Assembly: GCA_028686425.1 (NCBI GenBank)
Contig: JAQUBZ010000015.1
Span: 1-58,250, forward strand
Length of the DNA stretch: 58,250 bases
From: Bacteroidales bacterium
Lineage (GTDB): Bacteria; Bacteroidota; Bacteroidia; Bacteroidales; UBA932
Direction: 5' to 3'
The notes beneath the pieces were generated by a model. The model was not told the DNA's origin, searched no databases, and saw nothing but the letters and a program-made list of their open reading frames with translations. Positions 1 through 7,711 of this stretch are shown here, in pieces (positions within the stretch are counted from its first letter, which is position 1; each line of letters begins with the position of its first letter). Made by a program: the position numbers and the translations under genes.

Positions 1-601
1 TATCTTTTTGGGGAATTATGGTCTCTTCGCCTCTTGATATTGCAACTGTCCTGAATGGAAGCTGCTCTGCCGAATAGCTGAAATCTGCAGGGGTCTTGTC
101 TATCAAAGGGGCCCCTTCATCTAACCTGAATACCACAAGCTGCAACTTGCCGTGCGCAAAATCGACAAACTCGGACATTTCGGCCTGTTTCAGGAGATCT
201 GAAATCTCTTCGGCGGCAATTTTTTCGGGATAGAACAGCAAATCAATGCCAAGCTCTGTAAATAAGAGCTTGTTCTCATGGCTCAGGTATTCGGCATTAT
301 TGATACGGGCAGTTACTTTTTTGGCTCCCATCTGCTTGGCTAAAAGGGCCGATACCAAATTGACATCCTGCTCTTTGGCCGGATATACCGATACAAACAG
401 GTCAGATTTGCTCACTCCTGCCGAAGTCAATACCTCAATAGAGGTAGGATTGCCCTGTACGGTGAGAACATCCATGTTTTCACTTACAAGAGCCAATCTC
501 TCTTCATCACTATCAATGATGGTAAGATCATGATACTCACTGTTTAACATTTTAGCCAAATGGCTTCCTACTTCTCCTGCTCCTGCAATAATAATCTTCA
601 T
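1..601 (-). CDS. trkA: Trk potassium uptake regulator TrkA, N-terminal part (runs off the window)
   Basis: The minus strand is open from an ATG at 601 to the window edge, giving about 200 residues. It starts MKIIIAGAGEVGSHLAKML, the glycine-rich Rossmann turn of the RCK_N domain, followed by the acidic end of strand 2 (TIIDSDEERL) that contacts NAD ribose. After about residue 140 begins the first RCK_C-like segment. TrkA is the cytoplasmic NAD(H)-binding subunit that gates the TrkH/G potassium channel. The usual protein has two RCK pairs (about 450 residues), so roughly half is missing here because of the window edge, not because of damage. It lies 35 bp downstream of folE on the same strand and may be co-transcribed. 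Confidence 0.9.
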   Translation of the reverse strand, partial: MKIIIAGAGEVGSHLAKMLNSEYHDLTIIDSDEERLALVSENMDVLTVQGNPTSIEVLTSAGVSKSDLFVSVYPAKEQDVNLVSALLAKQMGAKKVTARINNAEYLSHENKLLFTELGIDLLFYPEKIAAEEISDLLKQAEMSEFVDFAHGKLQLVVFRLDEGAPLIDKTPADFSYSAEQLPFRTVAISRGEETIIPQKD

Positions 602-636
602 ATCTATAAGGGTTTTACTTAAGGTGGTTCCTGCAA

Positions 637-1236
637 TTATTGCAGCTTGGCTCCTATAAGTGTCAAAAATTCACTGCGTGTCTTGCTCTCTTTCATGAAA
701 GCTCCTGTAAATGCGGAAGTTGTGGTCACTGAATGCTGCTTCTGTACCCCTCTGATCTGCATACACATGTGGGAAGCTTCTATAACGACTGCCACTCCGA
801 GCGGATTAAGCGTATTCTGAATGCAGTCCCTTATCTGGACTGTCAGTCTTTCCTGAACCTGCAATCTTCTTGCGTATGTCTCAACTACTCTTGCAATTTT
901 GCTTAAGCCTGTAATATAGCCGTTTGGAATATAGGCAACATGTGCTTTTCCATAAAACGGCAACAAGTGATGCTCACACATGGAATACAGTTCGATATCC
1001 TTTACCACTACCATTTGCTTGTATTCCTCCTTGAACATGGCCTTGCGAAGGATTTCAGCCCCGTCCTCGTCATATCCTTTGGTGAGGAACTGCATGGAGC
1101 GGGCCACTCTGTCGGGAGTTTTCAACAATCCCTCCCGCGTGTTGTCTTCTCCTATCAATCGCAATATCTCTTTATAGTGAACAGCAAGCTGCGCTGTTAT
1201 GTCCGGATCAAAATCTTCTATTTTATTGTATGCCAT
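637..1236 (-). CDS. folE: GTP cyclohydrolase I
   Basis: 199 residues, normal length for FolE. The enzyme converts GTP to 7,8-dihydroneopterin triphosphate, the first step of folate synthesis (and of queuosine precursor synthesis). Visible zinc ligands are C87 and H90 in [11 protein letters not shown] and C158 in [11 protein letters not shown]. The GTP-binding [12 protein letters not shown] segment follows. The N-terminal part carries the family helix [14 protein letters not shown]. It is a cytoplasmic decamer in known homologues. The downstream gene trkA begins 35 bp later. folP for dihydropteroate synthase lies far away at 34 kb, so folate genes are scattered. The 115-bp gap to the divergent mqnB must hold its promoter; I do not see a clear -7 element for this strand. 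Confidence 0.97.
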   Translation of the reverse strand: MAYNKIEDFDPDITAQLAVHYKEILRLIGEDNTREGLLKTPDRVARSMQFLTKGYDEDGAEILRKAMFKEEYKQMVVVKDIELYSMCEHHLLPFYGKAHVAYIPNGYITGLSKIARVVETYARRLQVQERLTVQIRDCIQNTLNPLGVAVVIEASHMCMQIRGVQKQHSVTTTSAFTGAFMKESKTRSEFLTLIGAKLQ

Positions 1237-1259
1237 TCTATTTAAAAATATTAGTTTTG
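1226..1259 (+). promoter_or_regulatory. Candidate Bacteroidetes-type promoter for mqnB
   Basis: TAGTTTTG at 1252-1259 matches the -7 consensus TAnnTTTG, and a TTG at 1226-1228 lies 23 bp upstream, at the long end of the known spacing. The -33 part overlaps the start of the divergent folE. The predicted leader to the ATG at 1352 is about 85 nt. Confidence 0.35.
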
Positions 1260-1351
1260 TACTCTGCTAATTAAAACAGGCAATATTACAAATTATATTT
1301 TAAATAGTCCCAACAAATTACTAATTTAGGGTTTTACAATATACATAAAAT

Positions 1352-2026
1352 ATGAATATTTTATTTACAGCAGCTGCTCCTGAAGAGCTTCAAAGTGCAC
1401 GCAATGCGTATGAGCACCTGAAATCGGACAATCAAAGGATAAACGTCTCATTTGCAGTTACAGGCATGGGCACTACCAGCCTTTGCTACAAACTGACCAA
1501 AATACTGAATTCCAACGGAATTGAGGGATGTTACGATATGATTGTCAATGTAGGAGTGGCAGGGAGTTATACTTCAAGATTTCCGGTAGGGACAGTTGTC
1601 AATATCAGCACTGAACAATTCGGGGATTCGGATGCTGCTTCGCGCAGCGGTTTTCAGACCATTTTCGATTATTCCACCCTCGATGCCAATGCCGTTCCTT
1701 TCATAAACGGAGTATTGAAAAATACATCTGTGGTTGACAGATTTTCGTACGCAATACAAGATATTCCATCTGCCGTGGGTATTACATTTCAGACAAAACA
1801 GAGCAGCGGACTGCATGGAGGTAGGATTGAACGTCAATTTACTCCCGAAATAGACACTATGGAAGGAGCTGCTTTTTTCTATGTGTGTATGATGGAAGAT
1901 ATATCTTTTATAGAGTTGCGTGCCGTGTCATATATGGTGGGAGAGGAGGACAGGACTAAGTGGAATGTCCCTCTTGCGCTGAACAGGCTGTATGAAGTAT
2001 GTATCGATTTTTTAGGAAGACTTTAA
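1352..2026 (+). CDS. mqnB: Futalosine hydrolase
   Basis: 224 residues of the nucleoside phosphorylase/MTA-SAH nucleosidase fold. Family features are the start MNILFTAAAPEEL, the glycine-rich VTGMGTTS, the VNVGVAGSY strand, and DTMEGAAFFYVC, where the acidic and Met-Glu-Gly residues bind the ribose. The family member in the futalosine route removes hypoxanthine from futalosine to give dehypoxanthine futalosine on the way to menaquinone. Assignment to MqnB and not MTA/SAH nucleosidase rests on the overall pattern and on the Bacteroidetes context; no other mqn gene is in view, so the exact substrate is an inference. The gene stands alone between divergent folE and the downstream ABC ATPase gene. 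Confidence 0.8.
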   Translation: MNILFTAAAPEELQSARNAYEHLKSDNQRINVSFAVTGMGTTSLCYKLTKILNSNGIEGCYDMIVNVGVAGSYTSRFPVGTVVNISTEQFGDSDAASRSGFQTIFDYSTLDANAVPFINGVLKNTSVVDRFSYAIQDIPSAVGITFQTKQSSGLHGGRIERQFTPEIDTMEGAAFFYVCMMEDISFIELRAVSYMVGEEDRTKWNVPLALNRLYEVCIDFLGRL

Positions 2027-2094
2027 TAAATAATGCATCTTTGCAGAGCCGCAAAAGATGAGGTGACAATAATAACAATTTAAAACCAAAAGAG

Positions 2095-2796
2095 ATGAGA
2101 GAGATTATCAGAATTGAGGATGTTAAGAAGTATTATCAAGTGGGGAACCAGGAAGTAAGAGCTCTTGACGGTGTAAATTTGTCTATAAGACAGAATGAGT
2201 ATGTTGCCATTATGGGACCTTCAGGTTCGGGCAAATCAACAATGATGAACATTTTAGGATGTCTGGATATTCCGACTTCCGGTGAGTATATCCTTAACGG
2301 GACGAATGTAAGTCAGATGGAGGACAATGAGCTTGCAGAGGTGAGAAACAAGGAAATCGGCTTTGTGTTTCAGTCGTTTAATCTGCTGCCGAGATATAAT
2401 GCGATAGATAATGTGGCGCTGCCGCTCATATATGCAGGTATTTCCAAAAATGAACGAACTCAAAAGGCCATGACTGCATTGAAAGATGTCGGACTTGAAG
2501 AGAGAATGGAGCACAGGCCCAACGAATTGTCGGGAGGGCAGAGGCAGCGCGTGGCATTGGCTCGTGCATTGATCAATACTCCATCTATCATCCTTGCAGA
2601 TGAGCCGACCGGAAATCTCGATTCCAAGACATCAATTGACATCATGAATCTTTTTGAAAAGATCTACAAGGAGGGTAATACCATGATAGTTGTCACTCAC
2701 GAAGAGGATATTGCCAAGTATGCAAGACGTATCATACGATTGAGAGACGGACGTATTGAATCAGATACAATTAATGACCATTATACATTAGCCTGA
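2095..2796 (+). CDS. ABC transporter ATP-binding protein (MacB/LolD type)
   Basis: 233 residues, one complete nucleotide-binding domain. Walker [10 protein letters not shown] is at residues 41-49, the Q-loop in [11 protein letters not shown] near 90-100, the signature LSGGQ at 145-149, Walker B IILADE at 165-170, and the switch histidine in VVTHEED. The [20 protein letters not shown] context and short length are typical of the MacB/LolD/FtsE group that powers lipoprotein release or macrolide/peptide export. No permease gene is adjacent, so the partner must be encoded elsewhere and the cargo cannot be told. The next gene starts 4 bp after the stop, which suggests co-transcription with the cobalamin adenosyltransferase. 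A near-match -7 (CATCTTTG, about 2034-2041) precedes it. Confidence 0.92.
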   Translation: MREIIRIEDVKKYYQVGNQEVRALDGVNLSIRQNEYVAIMGPSGSGKSTMMNILGCLDIPTSGEYILNGTNVSQMEDNELAEVRNKEIGFVFQSFNLLPRYNAIDNVALPLIYAGISKNERTQKAMTALKDVGLEERMEHRPNELSGGQRQRVALARALINTPSIILADEPTGNLDSKTSIDIMNLFEKIYKEGNTMIVVTHEEDIAKYARRIIRLRDGRIESDTINDHYTLA

Positions 2797-2800
2797 CACC

Positions 2801-3328
2801 ATGAAATTATACACTAAAACAGGAGACAACGGGACCACCTCATTGGTTGGTGGTACGCGTGTAAGCAAATCCCATCCGCGCGTGATGGCTTACGGAGATG
2901 TGGATGAATTGATATCTTATCTGGGCATTTTGAGGTCTGAAACAGATGATACCATCCCTTTAAGAAGGATTCAGGCACACCTGATGACAATTGCCGCGTA
3001 TCTTGCCGCAGACAGGAAGGTGGCGAAACTGAAGCCTTATAATGAGGACGAAACGATGTTCCTCGAATCGGAAATTGACAAAATGACAGCATTGCTTCCT
3101 GAGCAAAAGGCATTTGTGCTTCCGGCTCAGCCGCGTGTGGCTTCCGAGTGCCATGTTGCAAGGACTATTTGTCGCAGGGCCGAGCGCAGCGCTATCGGGA
3201 TAGAGGATAAATCTGCTGAAGATCAGCTCTCTATTCGTTATATCAATAGATTGTCCGACTATCTTTTCACATTGGCGCGATACTTGTGTATGGTGCACAA
3301 AGTTGAGGATGACTATTGGATACCGTAA
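2801..3328 (+). CDS. Cob(I)alamin adenosyltransferase, PduO type
   Basis: 175 residues. The N-terminal KLYTKTGDNGTTSLVGG segment is the ATP-binding signature of PduO-type ATP:corrinoid adenosyltransferases. AYGDVDELISYLG and the later RRAERSA and INRLSDYLFTLAR helices complete the five-helix bundle. The enzyme transfers the adenosyl group from ATP to reduced cobalamin, making coenzyme B12 for enzymes such as methylmalonyl-CoA mutase. The RAER arginine and the Asp of NRLSD correspond to conserved active-site positions of the family. It follows the ABC ATPase gene by 4 bp, but no B12 transport genes are nearby, so the link between the two is positional only. The 3' end is followed by an A/T-rich stretch and the promoter of the next gene. 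Confidence 0.93.
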   Translation: MKLYTKTGDNGTTSLVGGTRVSKSHPRVMAYGDVDELISYLGILRSETDDTIPLRRIQAHLMTIAAYLAADRKVAKLKPYNEDETMFLESEIDKMTALLPEQKAFVLPAQPRVASECHVARTICRRAERSAIGIEDKSAEDQLSIRYINRLSDYLFTLARYLCMVHKVEDDYWIP

Positions 3329-3335
3329 AAAAAAT

Positions 3336-3363
3336 TTGGATTATAATTTTTTTTATATCTTTG
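3336..3363 (+). promoter_or_regulatory. Bacteroidetes-type promoter for the DUF2795 gene
   Basis: TTG at 3336-3338 (within TTTG) and TATCTTTG at 3356-3363, separated by 17 bp, match the TTG/TAnnTTTG promoter of the phylum. The predicted leader is about 35 nt to the ATG at 3403. Confidence 0.6.
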
Positions 3364-3402
3364 CAGCCCCAAATTTAGAAGGTATTATTAAATTTTTGTA
3401 AT

Positions 3403-3624
3403 ATGTATTGGACATTAGAGCTTGCATCAAAACTTGAAGATGCCCCTTGGCCAGCTACCAGGGAAGAGTTAATTGATTATGCCACACGTTCAGGTGCACC
3501 TTTGGAGGTTGTTGAGAACCTTGAAGATCTCGATGAAGATGGTGAAGTCTATGATTCAATTGAAGACATCTGGCCGGATTATCCCACAAAAGATGACTTT
3601 TTCTTCAACGAAGAAGAATATTAA
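3403..3624 (+). CDS. DUF2795 domain protein
   Basis: 73 residues, very acidic, with the start MYWTLELASKLEDAPWPATR and the block EELIDYATRSGAPLEVVENLE. This is the small DUF2795 family that is conserved and usually single-copy in Bacteroidetes. Its biochemical role is unknown. The C-terminal third is almost all Asp/Glu/Tyr/Phe (IEDIWPDYPTKDDFFFNEEEY region). It has its own promoter upstream and its own hairpin terminator 29 bp downstream, so it is a monocistronic unit; this predicts a short and possibly abundant mRNA. No signal peptide or membrane segment is present. Confidence 0.85.
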   Translation: MYWTLELASKLEDAPWPATREELIDYATRSGAPLEVVENLEDLDEDGEVYDSIEDIWPDYPTKDDFFFNEEEY

Positions 3625-3652
3625 GCCGATTGACGGTTAAAATTTATACAAG

Positions 3653-3676
3653 AACCACCTATACGGGTGGTTTTTT
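3653..3676 (+). terminator. Rho-independent terminator after the DUF2795 gene
   Basis: Stem AACCACC (3653-3659) pairs with GGTGGTT (3666-3672) around a 6-nt loop, followed by TTTT. It separates the gene from the convergent lipoprotein gene. Confidence 0.8.
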
Positions 3677-3692
3677 GTGTTTTATGCAGATG

Positions 3693-4187
3693 TTATAATA
3701 CTTTGACGATGATACCTGTGGTCTGTAATTCATTCCAGAGCCAGATTTTGTTGTCTTTGACGGCAAGGACGACAAATTTGACAATCAATATGGTCTCCTC
3801 TGCTTCAGCAAGTCTGTAGGTTACTTTGCAGACAGTCTCATCCTCAATCGCTTTCGGTAAACTCCCGGTATAGTCAATATGAATATACTTGCTCTGATTG
3901 TCACATTGTATCCTGAAGCTTTTGCGGGAAATATTGCAGGATTGCTGAAAAGAAGAGCTGTCGTATTGCAGGACGGCTCTGCCTTTTATGTACAGCCCTA
4001 TTTCAGTGGCTTTCTCAAAGGCACTTCTTTCAGTGGATTTGGTCGGTTCGTATGGTTCGGGATCAGGTGGTGGAGGGGTCGGACCGGGACATGAAACGGC
4101 TAAAAATACCGCTATGACGGATAGCGACAGACTTGACTTTATAATGAAATATAAAGTTTTAAATCGTAGTTTTATTGGTACTGCCAT
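3693..4187 (-). CDS. Unrecognised lipoprotein with proline-rich linker
   Basis: I chose the ATG at 4187 (164 residues). A longer start at 4226 would put charged residues before the signal peptide and deepen the overlap with the gene upstream. The N terminus has basic residues, a hydrophobic stretch (FIIKSSLSLSVIAVFLAVS) and a lipobox-like LAVSC, so a lipid-anchored envelope protein is likely. Next comes PGPTPPPPDPEPYEPT, a proline-rich spacer, then a domain of about 110 residues with beta-strand-like alternation and two cysteines (SCNIS, IQCDN, plus TVCKV). I do not recognise the domain. It overlaps the 3' end of the M6 protease gene by 29 bp, so the two are probably translated from one mRNA and may work at the same site. 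Confidence 0.7.
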   Translation of the reverse strand: MAVPIKLRFKTLYFIIKSSLSLSVIAVFLAVSCPGPTPPPPDPEPYEPTKSTERSAFEKATEIGLYIKGRAVLQYDSSSFQQSCNISRKSFRIQCDNQSKYIHIDYTGSLPKAIEDETVCKVTYRLAEAEETILIVKFVVLAVKDNKIWLWNELQTTGIIVKVL

Positions 4188-6243
4188 GTACTGATAAATT
4201 CTTTTCAAGAATCTCGGTCGAGCCATCCTTGTAAATAATTTCCACCTTTATACTATAAATACCTTCAGCATCCAAAGATAATACACTTTCGCGATATAAA
4301 GAATTATTAATGTACCAAATGACGGATTCCGTCTCTTCCGTAAGATTCAAAAGGTGAAGTCTTATTGTATCTCCGACATTGTGAAGACTATCCATTTCGG
4401 CAATAAGAGGATACTTTGAAATCATCTTTGTTGTCTGAAAATCCATAGAATAAACTTTTCCCACGGTAGAACCGGATGAATAGAACAGATAGCAATTGTA
4501 TTTCTCTCCGGGGACAAGATTGGTCAAAGTATAATCTTTGGAATAGACCGCTACAGTATCAGGATATATGCTTATGTCTCTGCTCCATACAATATTCCAA
4601 TGCCCATACCCCTCTTTATCCGTGCTCCAGCGCAGACGAGCCTGTGTCTGATCGGGTTCGATTGAATATCCGGTCACCACAGGAAGATCCCATCCTCTAT
4701 CCTCTTCGACAGTGGCCATCATTCCGTTGGACCCTTTCATTATATGTGTCAGTCCAAATCCCACACCGGTGCCCGACCACGATTTCAGAGGGAAACTATA
4801 TCCTGAGTGCAGGGCACTGACATTGTTGTAGCCCGGAAAGAAAGCATCGGCAACAGAGTTCATGCTTTTGCCCGAAGAAGAGACAATATATGCGCATTGA
4901 TGAGAGGCACAGGCATTCACAGCATTGGATTTCCACCTTAATTTGGCACTCATGGAACCTGCAAAATTAGAGGTTTTGTCCACGTGATATACTACAATCC
5001 CTTCACCTCCGATATATTTGTCCCATTTTGAGCCGTCACGGTATTCAATATAGAAATTCTCGCCTGAATATTCGGTAGTAAACCTATATCCCGAAGATGC
5101 ATTCTGAATAGGTAAGACCTCAATCGTCTGCTGTTCACGAATAGGATAGAGATATGTTATTTCCATCAATTCTCTCTCAATAATATTGAAATAGGGAGGT
5201 GTCTTACCCTCGTTATTGTAATTGCCCATATCCATTATCGATATAGAGCCGTGCAGACCGGTTGACTGCCCCTCGGTAGTGCCATTTACATCATACATAT
5301 CAACCAGTCCTAAAAAATGCCCATACTCGTGACAAATTGTCCCTATTCCTGCAAATCGCTCACCGAATGCCCCCGAATATTCGGAATAGCATGAAAATCC
5401 GGAGATATTAAGGCCGTCATGATAAATCTGCATACTTGACACATTCCATGATTGCGGCCAGATTGTATAATCCCCACCTCCTTCAGCCTCGTTGTGCCCG
5501 GCAAAAATAATAAAGACATTGTCAACTACGCCGTCATAATTATAATCGTAATTGGCAAAATTGACGGAAGCATCAACAAGGCTGCAGGCATCCTTTATGA
5601 GTTCTTTGATATTTTTATCAACTTCTCCCGACACATTTTCACCGTAATATTTGAAATCGCGTGGGAGTGTCACCACATCGCATATATCAAACATAAAATT
5701 GGAACTGCTTCCAAGATTATCTCTGAAATAGTCTCTGACGCTGCCGGTGGCTCCGTTATCGGAATAATTCAACTGATTGAAAAGATTGAACAGCTTGGAT
5801 TTGATGCCGACTGTGGTAAATTTTTTATCTGCAAATTGTACCGGAATGACGAGAGTTTTCATGTTGACACCGGCTTTGGTGGAAATCAAGTCTTGCAGCA
5901 GTGTTCTGTCTCTGTTGTTTTTGTAAATATTTTTAGGAGTTACGTGCATAAAAGGTACGGATTTTGCGTAGCCTCGTGAACCTGTCTGTCCCACGCGCAG
6001 GTCTGAAATATTCAGGGTACCGGAATTGTAATCGGCATAGTAGTAGAATCCATCTTTCCCCTGTGCTATGATGTAACCGTCGAGAGTGGTCTTGTATGAG
6101 AACGATTCATCTCCGTATATTCTGATATTCAATGATGTACCGTCAGGTTGCATTACGGCTACAGGGAAAGGATATCCTTTCACGCCGTAAGCGTAAATCG
6201 ATAACATCAAAAGTATTAATATAATATATGTGCGGCGAAGCAT
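4159..6243 (-). CDS. Secreted M6-family metalloprotease (immune inhibitor A-like)
   Basis: 694 residues with an N-terminal signal peptide (hydrophobic residues 6-20). Residues 20-125 resemble the pro-region of M6 proteases, with SYKTTLDGYIIAQ and YYYADYNSG motifs. The catalytic domain contains the zinc motif HEYGH at 305-309 with the third ligand in GLVDMYD (D315), preceded by NYDYNYDGVVDNVFIIFAGHNEAEGG, an Asp-rich calcium-type loop plus the family Ala-Gly-His. The C-terminal part (about 530-694) looks like a fibronectin-type III segment (ITGYSIEPDQTQARLRWST region) followed by a beta-rich end. No clear type IX sorting signal is seen. Known M6 enzymes degrade host proteins outside the cell; the substrate here is unknown. 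Confidence 0.92.
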   Translation of the reverse strand: MLRRTYIILILLMLSIYAYGVKGYPFPVAVMQPDGTSLNIRIYGDESFSYKTTLDGYIIAQGKDGFYYYADYNSGTLNISDLRVGQTGSRGYAKSVPFMHVTPKNIYKNNRDRTLLQDLISTKAGVNMKTLVIPVQFADKKFTTVGIKSKLFNLFNQLNYSDNGATGSVRDYFRDNLGSSSNFMFDICDVVTLPRDFKYYGENVSGEVDKNIKELIKDACSLVDASVNFANYDYNYDGVVDNVFIIFAGHNEAEGGGDYTIWPQSWNVSSMQIYHDGLNISGFSCYSEYSGAFGERFAGIGTICHEYGHFLGLVDMYDVNGTTEGQSTGLHGSISIMDMGNYNNEGKTPPYFNIIERELMEITYLYPIREQQTIEVLPIQNASSGYRFTTEYSGENFYIEYRDGSKWDKYIGGEGIVVYHVDKTSNFAGSMSAKLRWKSNAVNACASHQCAYIVSSSGKSMNSVADAFFPGYNNVSALHSGYSFPLKSWSGTGVGFGLTHIMKGSNGMMATVEEDRGWDLPVVTGYSIEPDQTQARLRWSTDKEGYGHWNIVWSRDISIYPDTVAVYSKDYTLTNLVPGEKYNCYLFYSSGSTVGKVYSMDFQTTKMISKYPLIAEMDSLHNVGDTIRLHLLNLTEETESVIWYINNSLYRESVLSLDAEGIYSIKVEIIYKDGSTEILEKNLSVHGSTNKTTI

Positions 6244-6313
6244 TGACTACAAATTGAACACTTTAAACTACATAGTTACTAAAAATAATTTACATATCCA
6301 AAAACAAATAAAT

Positions 6314-6321
6314 TATCTTTG
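6314..6321 (+). promoter_or_regulatory. -7 promoter element for the glycosylation cluster
   Basis: TATCTTTG, a full match to TAnnTTTG, followed by TGC. It lies 17 bp before the ATG at 6339. I do not see a TTG at the right distance upstream. Confidence 0.45.
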
Positions 6322-6338
6322 TGCAAAATATCTGAAAC

Positions 6339-7073
6339 ATGAATCAGACATCCAATTACAAGTTCACAATAATTGTTCCTTTCTATAACGAAAGGGAAAA
6401 TATCTCCAACTTGGAGAACCAATTAAGTAATTTTACTGAAATTTCCATAATGTCTCCCACCTGCGTTCTTTTTGTTAATGACGGATCAAATGACGGAGGA
6501 GGAGAACTTGTCAGGGAAGCCTGCATGCGTCATGATAATTTCTTCTACGTAGAGTTGAAGAAAAACGGAGGTTTGAGCGGTGCCCTCAAGGCAGGTATTG
6601 ATTGTTGCGAGTCGGAATATGTCGGATATATAGATGCCGATTTGCAGACCAATCCTGAAGATTTCAATTTACTGCTGAAAGAGATAGACAATTATTCGCT
6701 TGTAACGGGTATTCGCACAAACAGAAAAGACACATTCGTAAAGAAGACATCATCCGTCATAGCCAATAGTTTCAGAAGGATGATGACAAAGGATGGAGTT
6801 GCCGATACAGGATGCCCTCTCAAGGTGATGCAGACTGCATACGCAAAAAAAATCCCGTTTTTTGACGGAATGCACCGCTTTATTCCGGCCTTGATTCTTA
6901 TGGTGGGGGGAACTGTCAGGCAAATACCTGTACGACACTATCCGCGCATCGCCGGCAAGGCCAAATACAATCTCGCCAACCGTCTGATAGGGCCGTTGAA
7001 AGATTGTTTTGCATACAGATGGATGAAAAACAGATATATAGATTATCATATAAACGGCACTGATTTACAGTAA
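6339..7073 (+). CDS. GT2 glycosyltransferase, polyprenyl-phosphate sugar synthase-like
   Basis: 244 residues. The GT-A fold is clear: FTIIVPFYNERENI at the N terminus, FVNDGSNDGG, and GYIDADLQTNPEDF carrying the DxD metal-binding motif (DAD). GLSGALKAGIDCCESEYVGY fits dolichol/undecaprenyl-phosphate mannose or glucose synthases (DPM1-like) and the ArnC/RgtE group. There are no membrane segments, as in DPM1. By family it would move a sugar from a nucleotide donor to undecaprenyl phosphate on the cytoplasmic face. Its stop codon overlaps the start of the LAB_N gene by one base (TAATG), and a GT39 transferase and a UDP-sugar epimerase follow, which supports a lipid-linked sugar pathway. Confidence 0.9.
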   Translation: MNQTSNYKFTIIVPFYNERENISNLENQLSNFTEISIMSPTCVLFVNDGSNDGGGELVREACMRHDNFFYVELKKNGGLSGALKAGIDCCESEYVGYIDADLQTNPEDFNLLLKEIDNYSLVTGIRTNRKDTFVKKTSSVIANSFRRMMTKDGVADTGCPLKVMQTAYAKKIPFFDGMHRFIPALILMVGGTVRQIPVRHYPRIAGKAKYNLANRLIGPLKDCFAYRWMKNRYIDYHINGTDLQ

Positions 7074-7711
7074 TGAGTAATTGGTTGATTTATTCTTTGG
7101 GATTTGTCGCCCAGGGATTGTTTTCTGCAAGAATTCTTGTGCAGTGGATTATGTCCGAAAAGGCGAAACGGGTGGTCTCTCCAACCATTTTCTGGGTATT
7201 GAGCCTTATAGCATCCTATATTTTTTTCATTTACGGGTGGTTGAGGGATGATTTTTCCATTATGCTCGGACAGGTTATAGCCTATTATGTCTATATATGG
7301 AATTTGGGCAAAAAGGGAGTATGGCACAAAATCAGCAGGTGGTGGAGATGGTTAGTCGTATTTGTTTTGCTTTTGACACCTGTTGTAGGTATTTCGTTTA
7401 TGGCAGGTGAGGCGGAAACTGTGATAAATTCTCTTTTCAAAAATACCGATATTCCGATGTGGCTTGTCGTATTCGGTTCGCTCGGACAAATAATATTCTC
7501 TCTGAGATTTGTATATCAGATGATTTATTCTTCGAGAAAAGGAGAGTCCGTGCTTCCCGCAGGATTTTGGATTATCAGTCTTACAGGATCGGCAATCATT
7601 GTGGTATATGGAATCATAAGATTGGACCCTGTGATTATTCTCGGACAGTCGGTGGGATTTATTTCATACACACGTAATTTGATTTTATGGAAAAGAAACA
7701 ACAAATCTTAA
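7073..7711 (+). CDS. Membrane protein with two LAB_N (lipid A biosynthesis N-terminal) repeats
   Basis: 212 residues, nearly all membrane. It consists of two homologous halves. The first has SLGFVAQGLFSARILVQWIMSEKAKRVVSPTIFWVLSLIASYIFFIYGWLRDDFSIMLGQ (about residues 5-70), the second FGSLGQIIFSLRFVYQMIYSSRKGESVLPAGFWIISLTGSAIIVVYGIIRLDPVIILGQ (about 133-195). Each has three helices and the family pattern R-x-x-x-Q-x-x-x-S then P-x-x-F/W-x-x-S. The domain is named for the N terminus of some LpxB proteins and is often next to ArnT-like genes. Its role is unproven; a flippase or scaffold for the lipid-linked sugar is a reasonable inference. It is embedded by overlaps between the GT2 and GT39 genes. 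Confidence 0.88.
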   Translation: MSNWLIYSLGFVAQGLFSARILVQWIMSEKAKRVVSPTIFWVLSLIASYIFFIYGWLRDDFSIMLGQVIAYYVYIWNLGKKGVWHKISRWWRWLVVFVLLLTPVVGISFMAGEAETVINSLFKNTDIPMWLVVFGSLGQIIFSLRFVYQMIYSSRKGESVLPAGFWIISLTGSAIIVVYGIIRLDPVIILGQSVGFISYTRNLILWKRNNKS

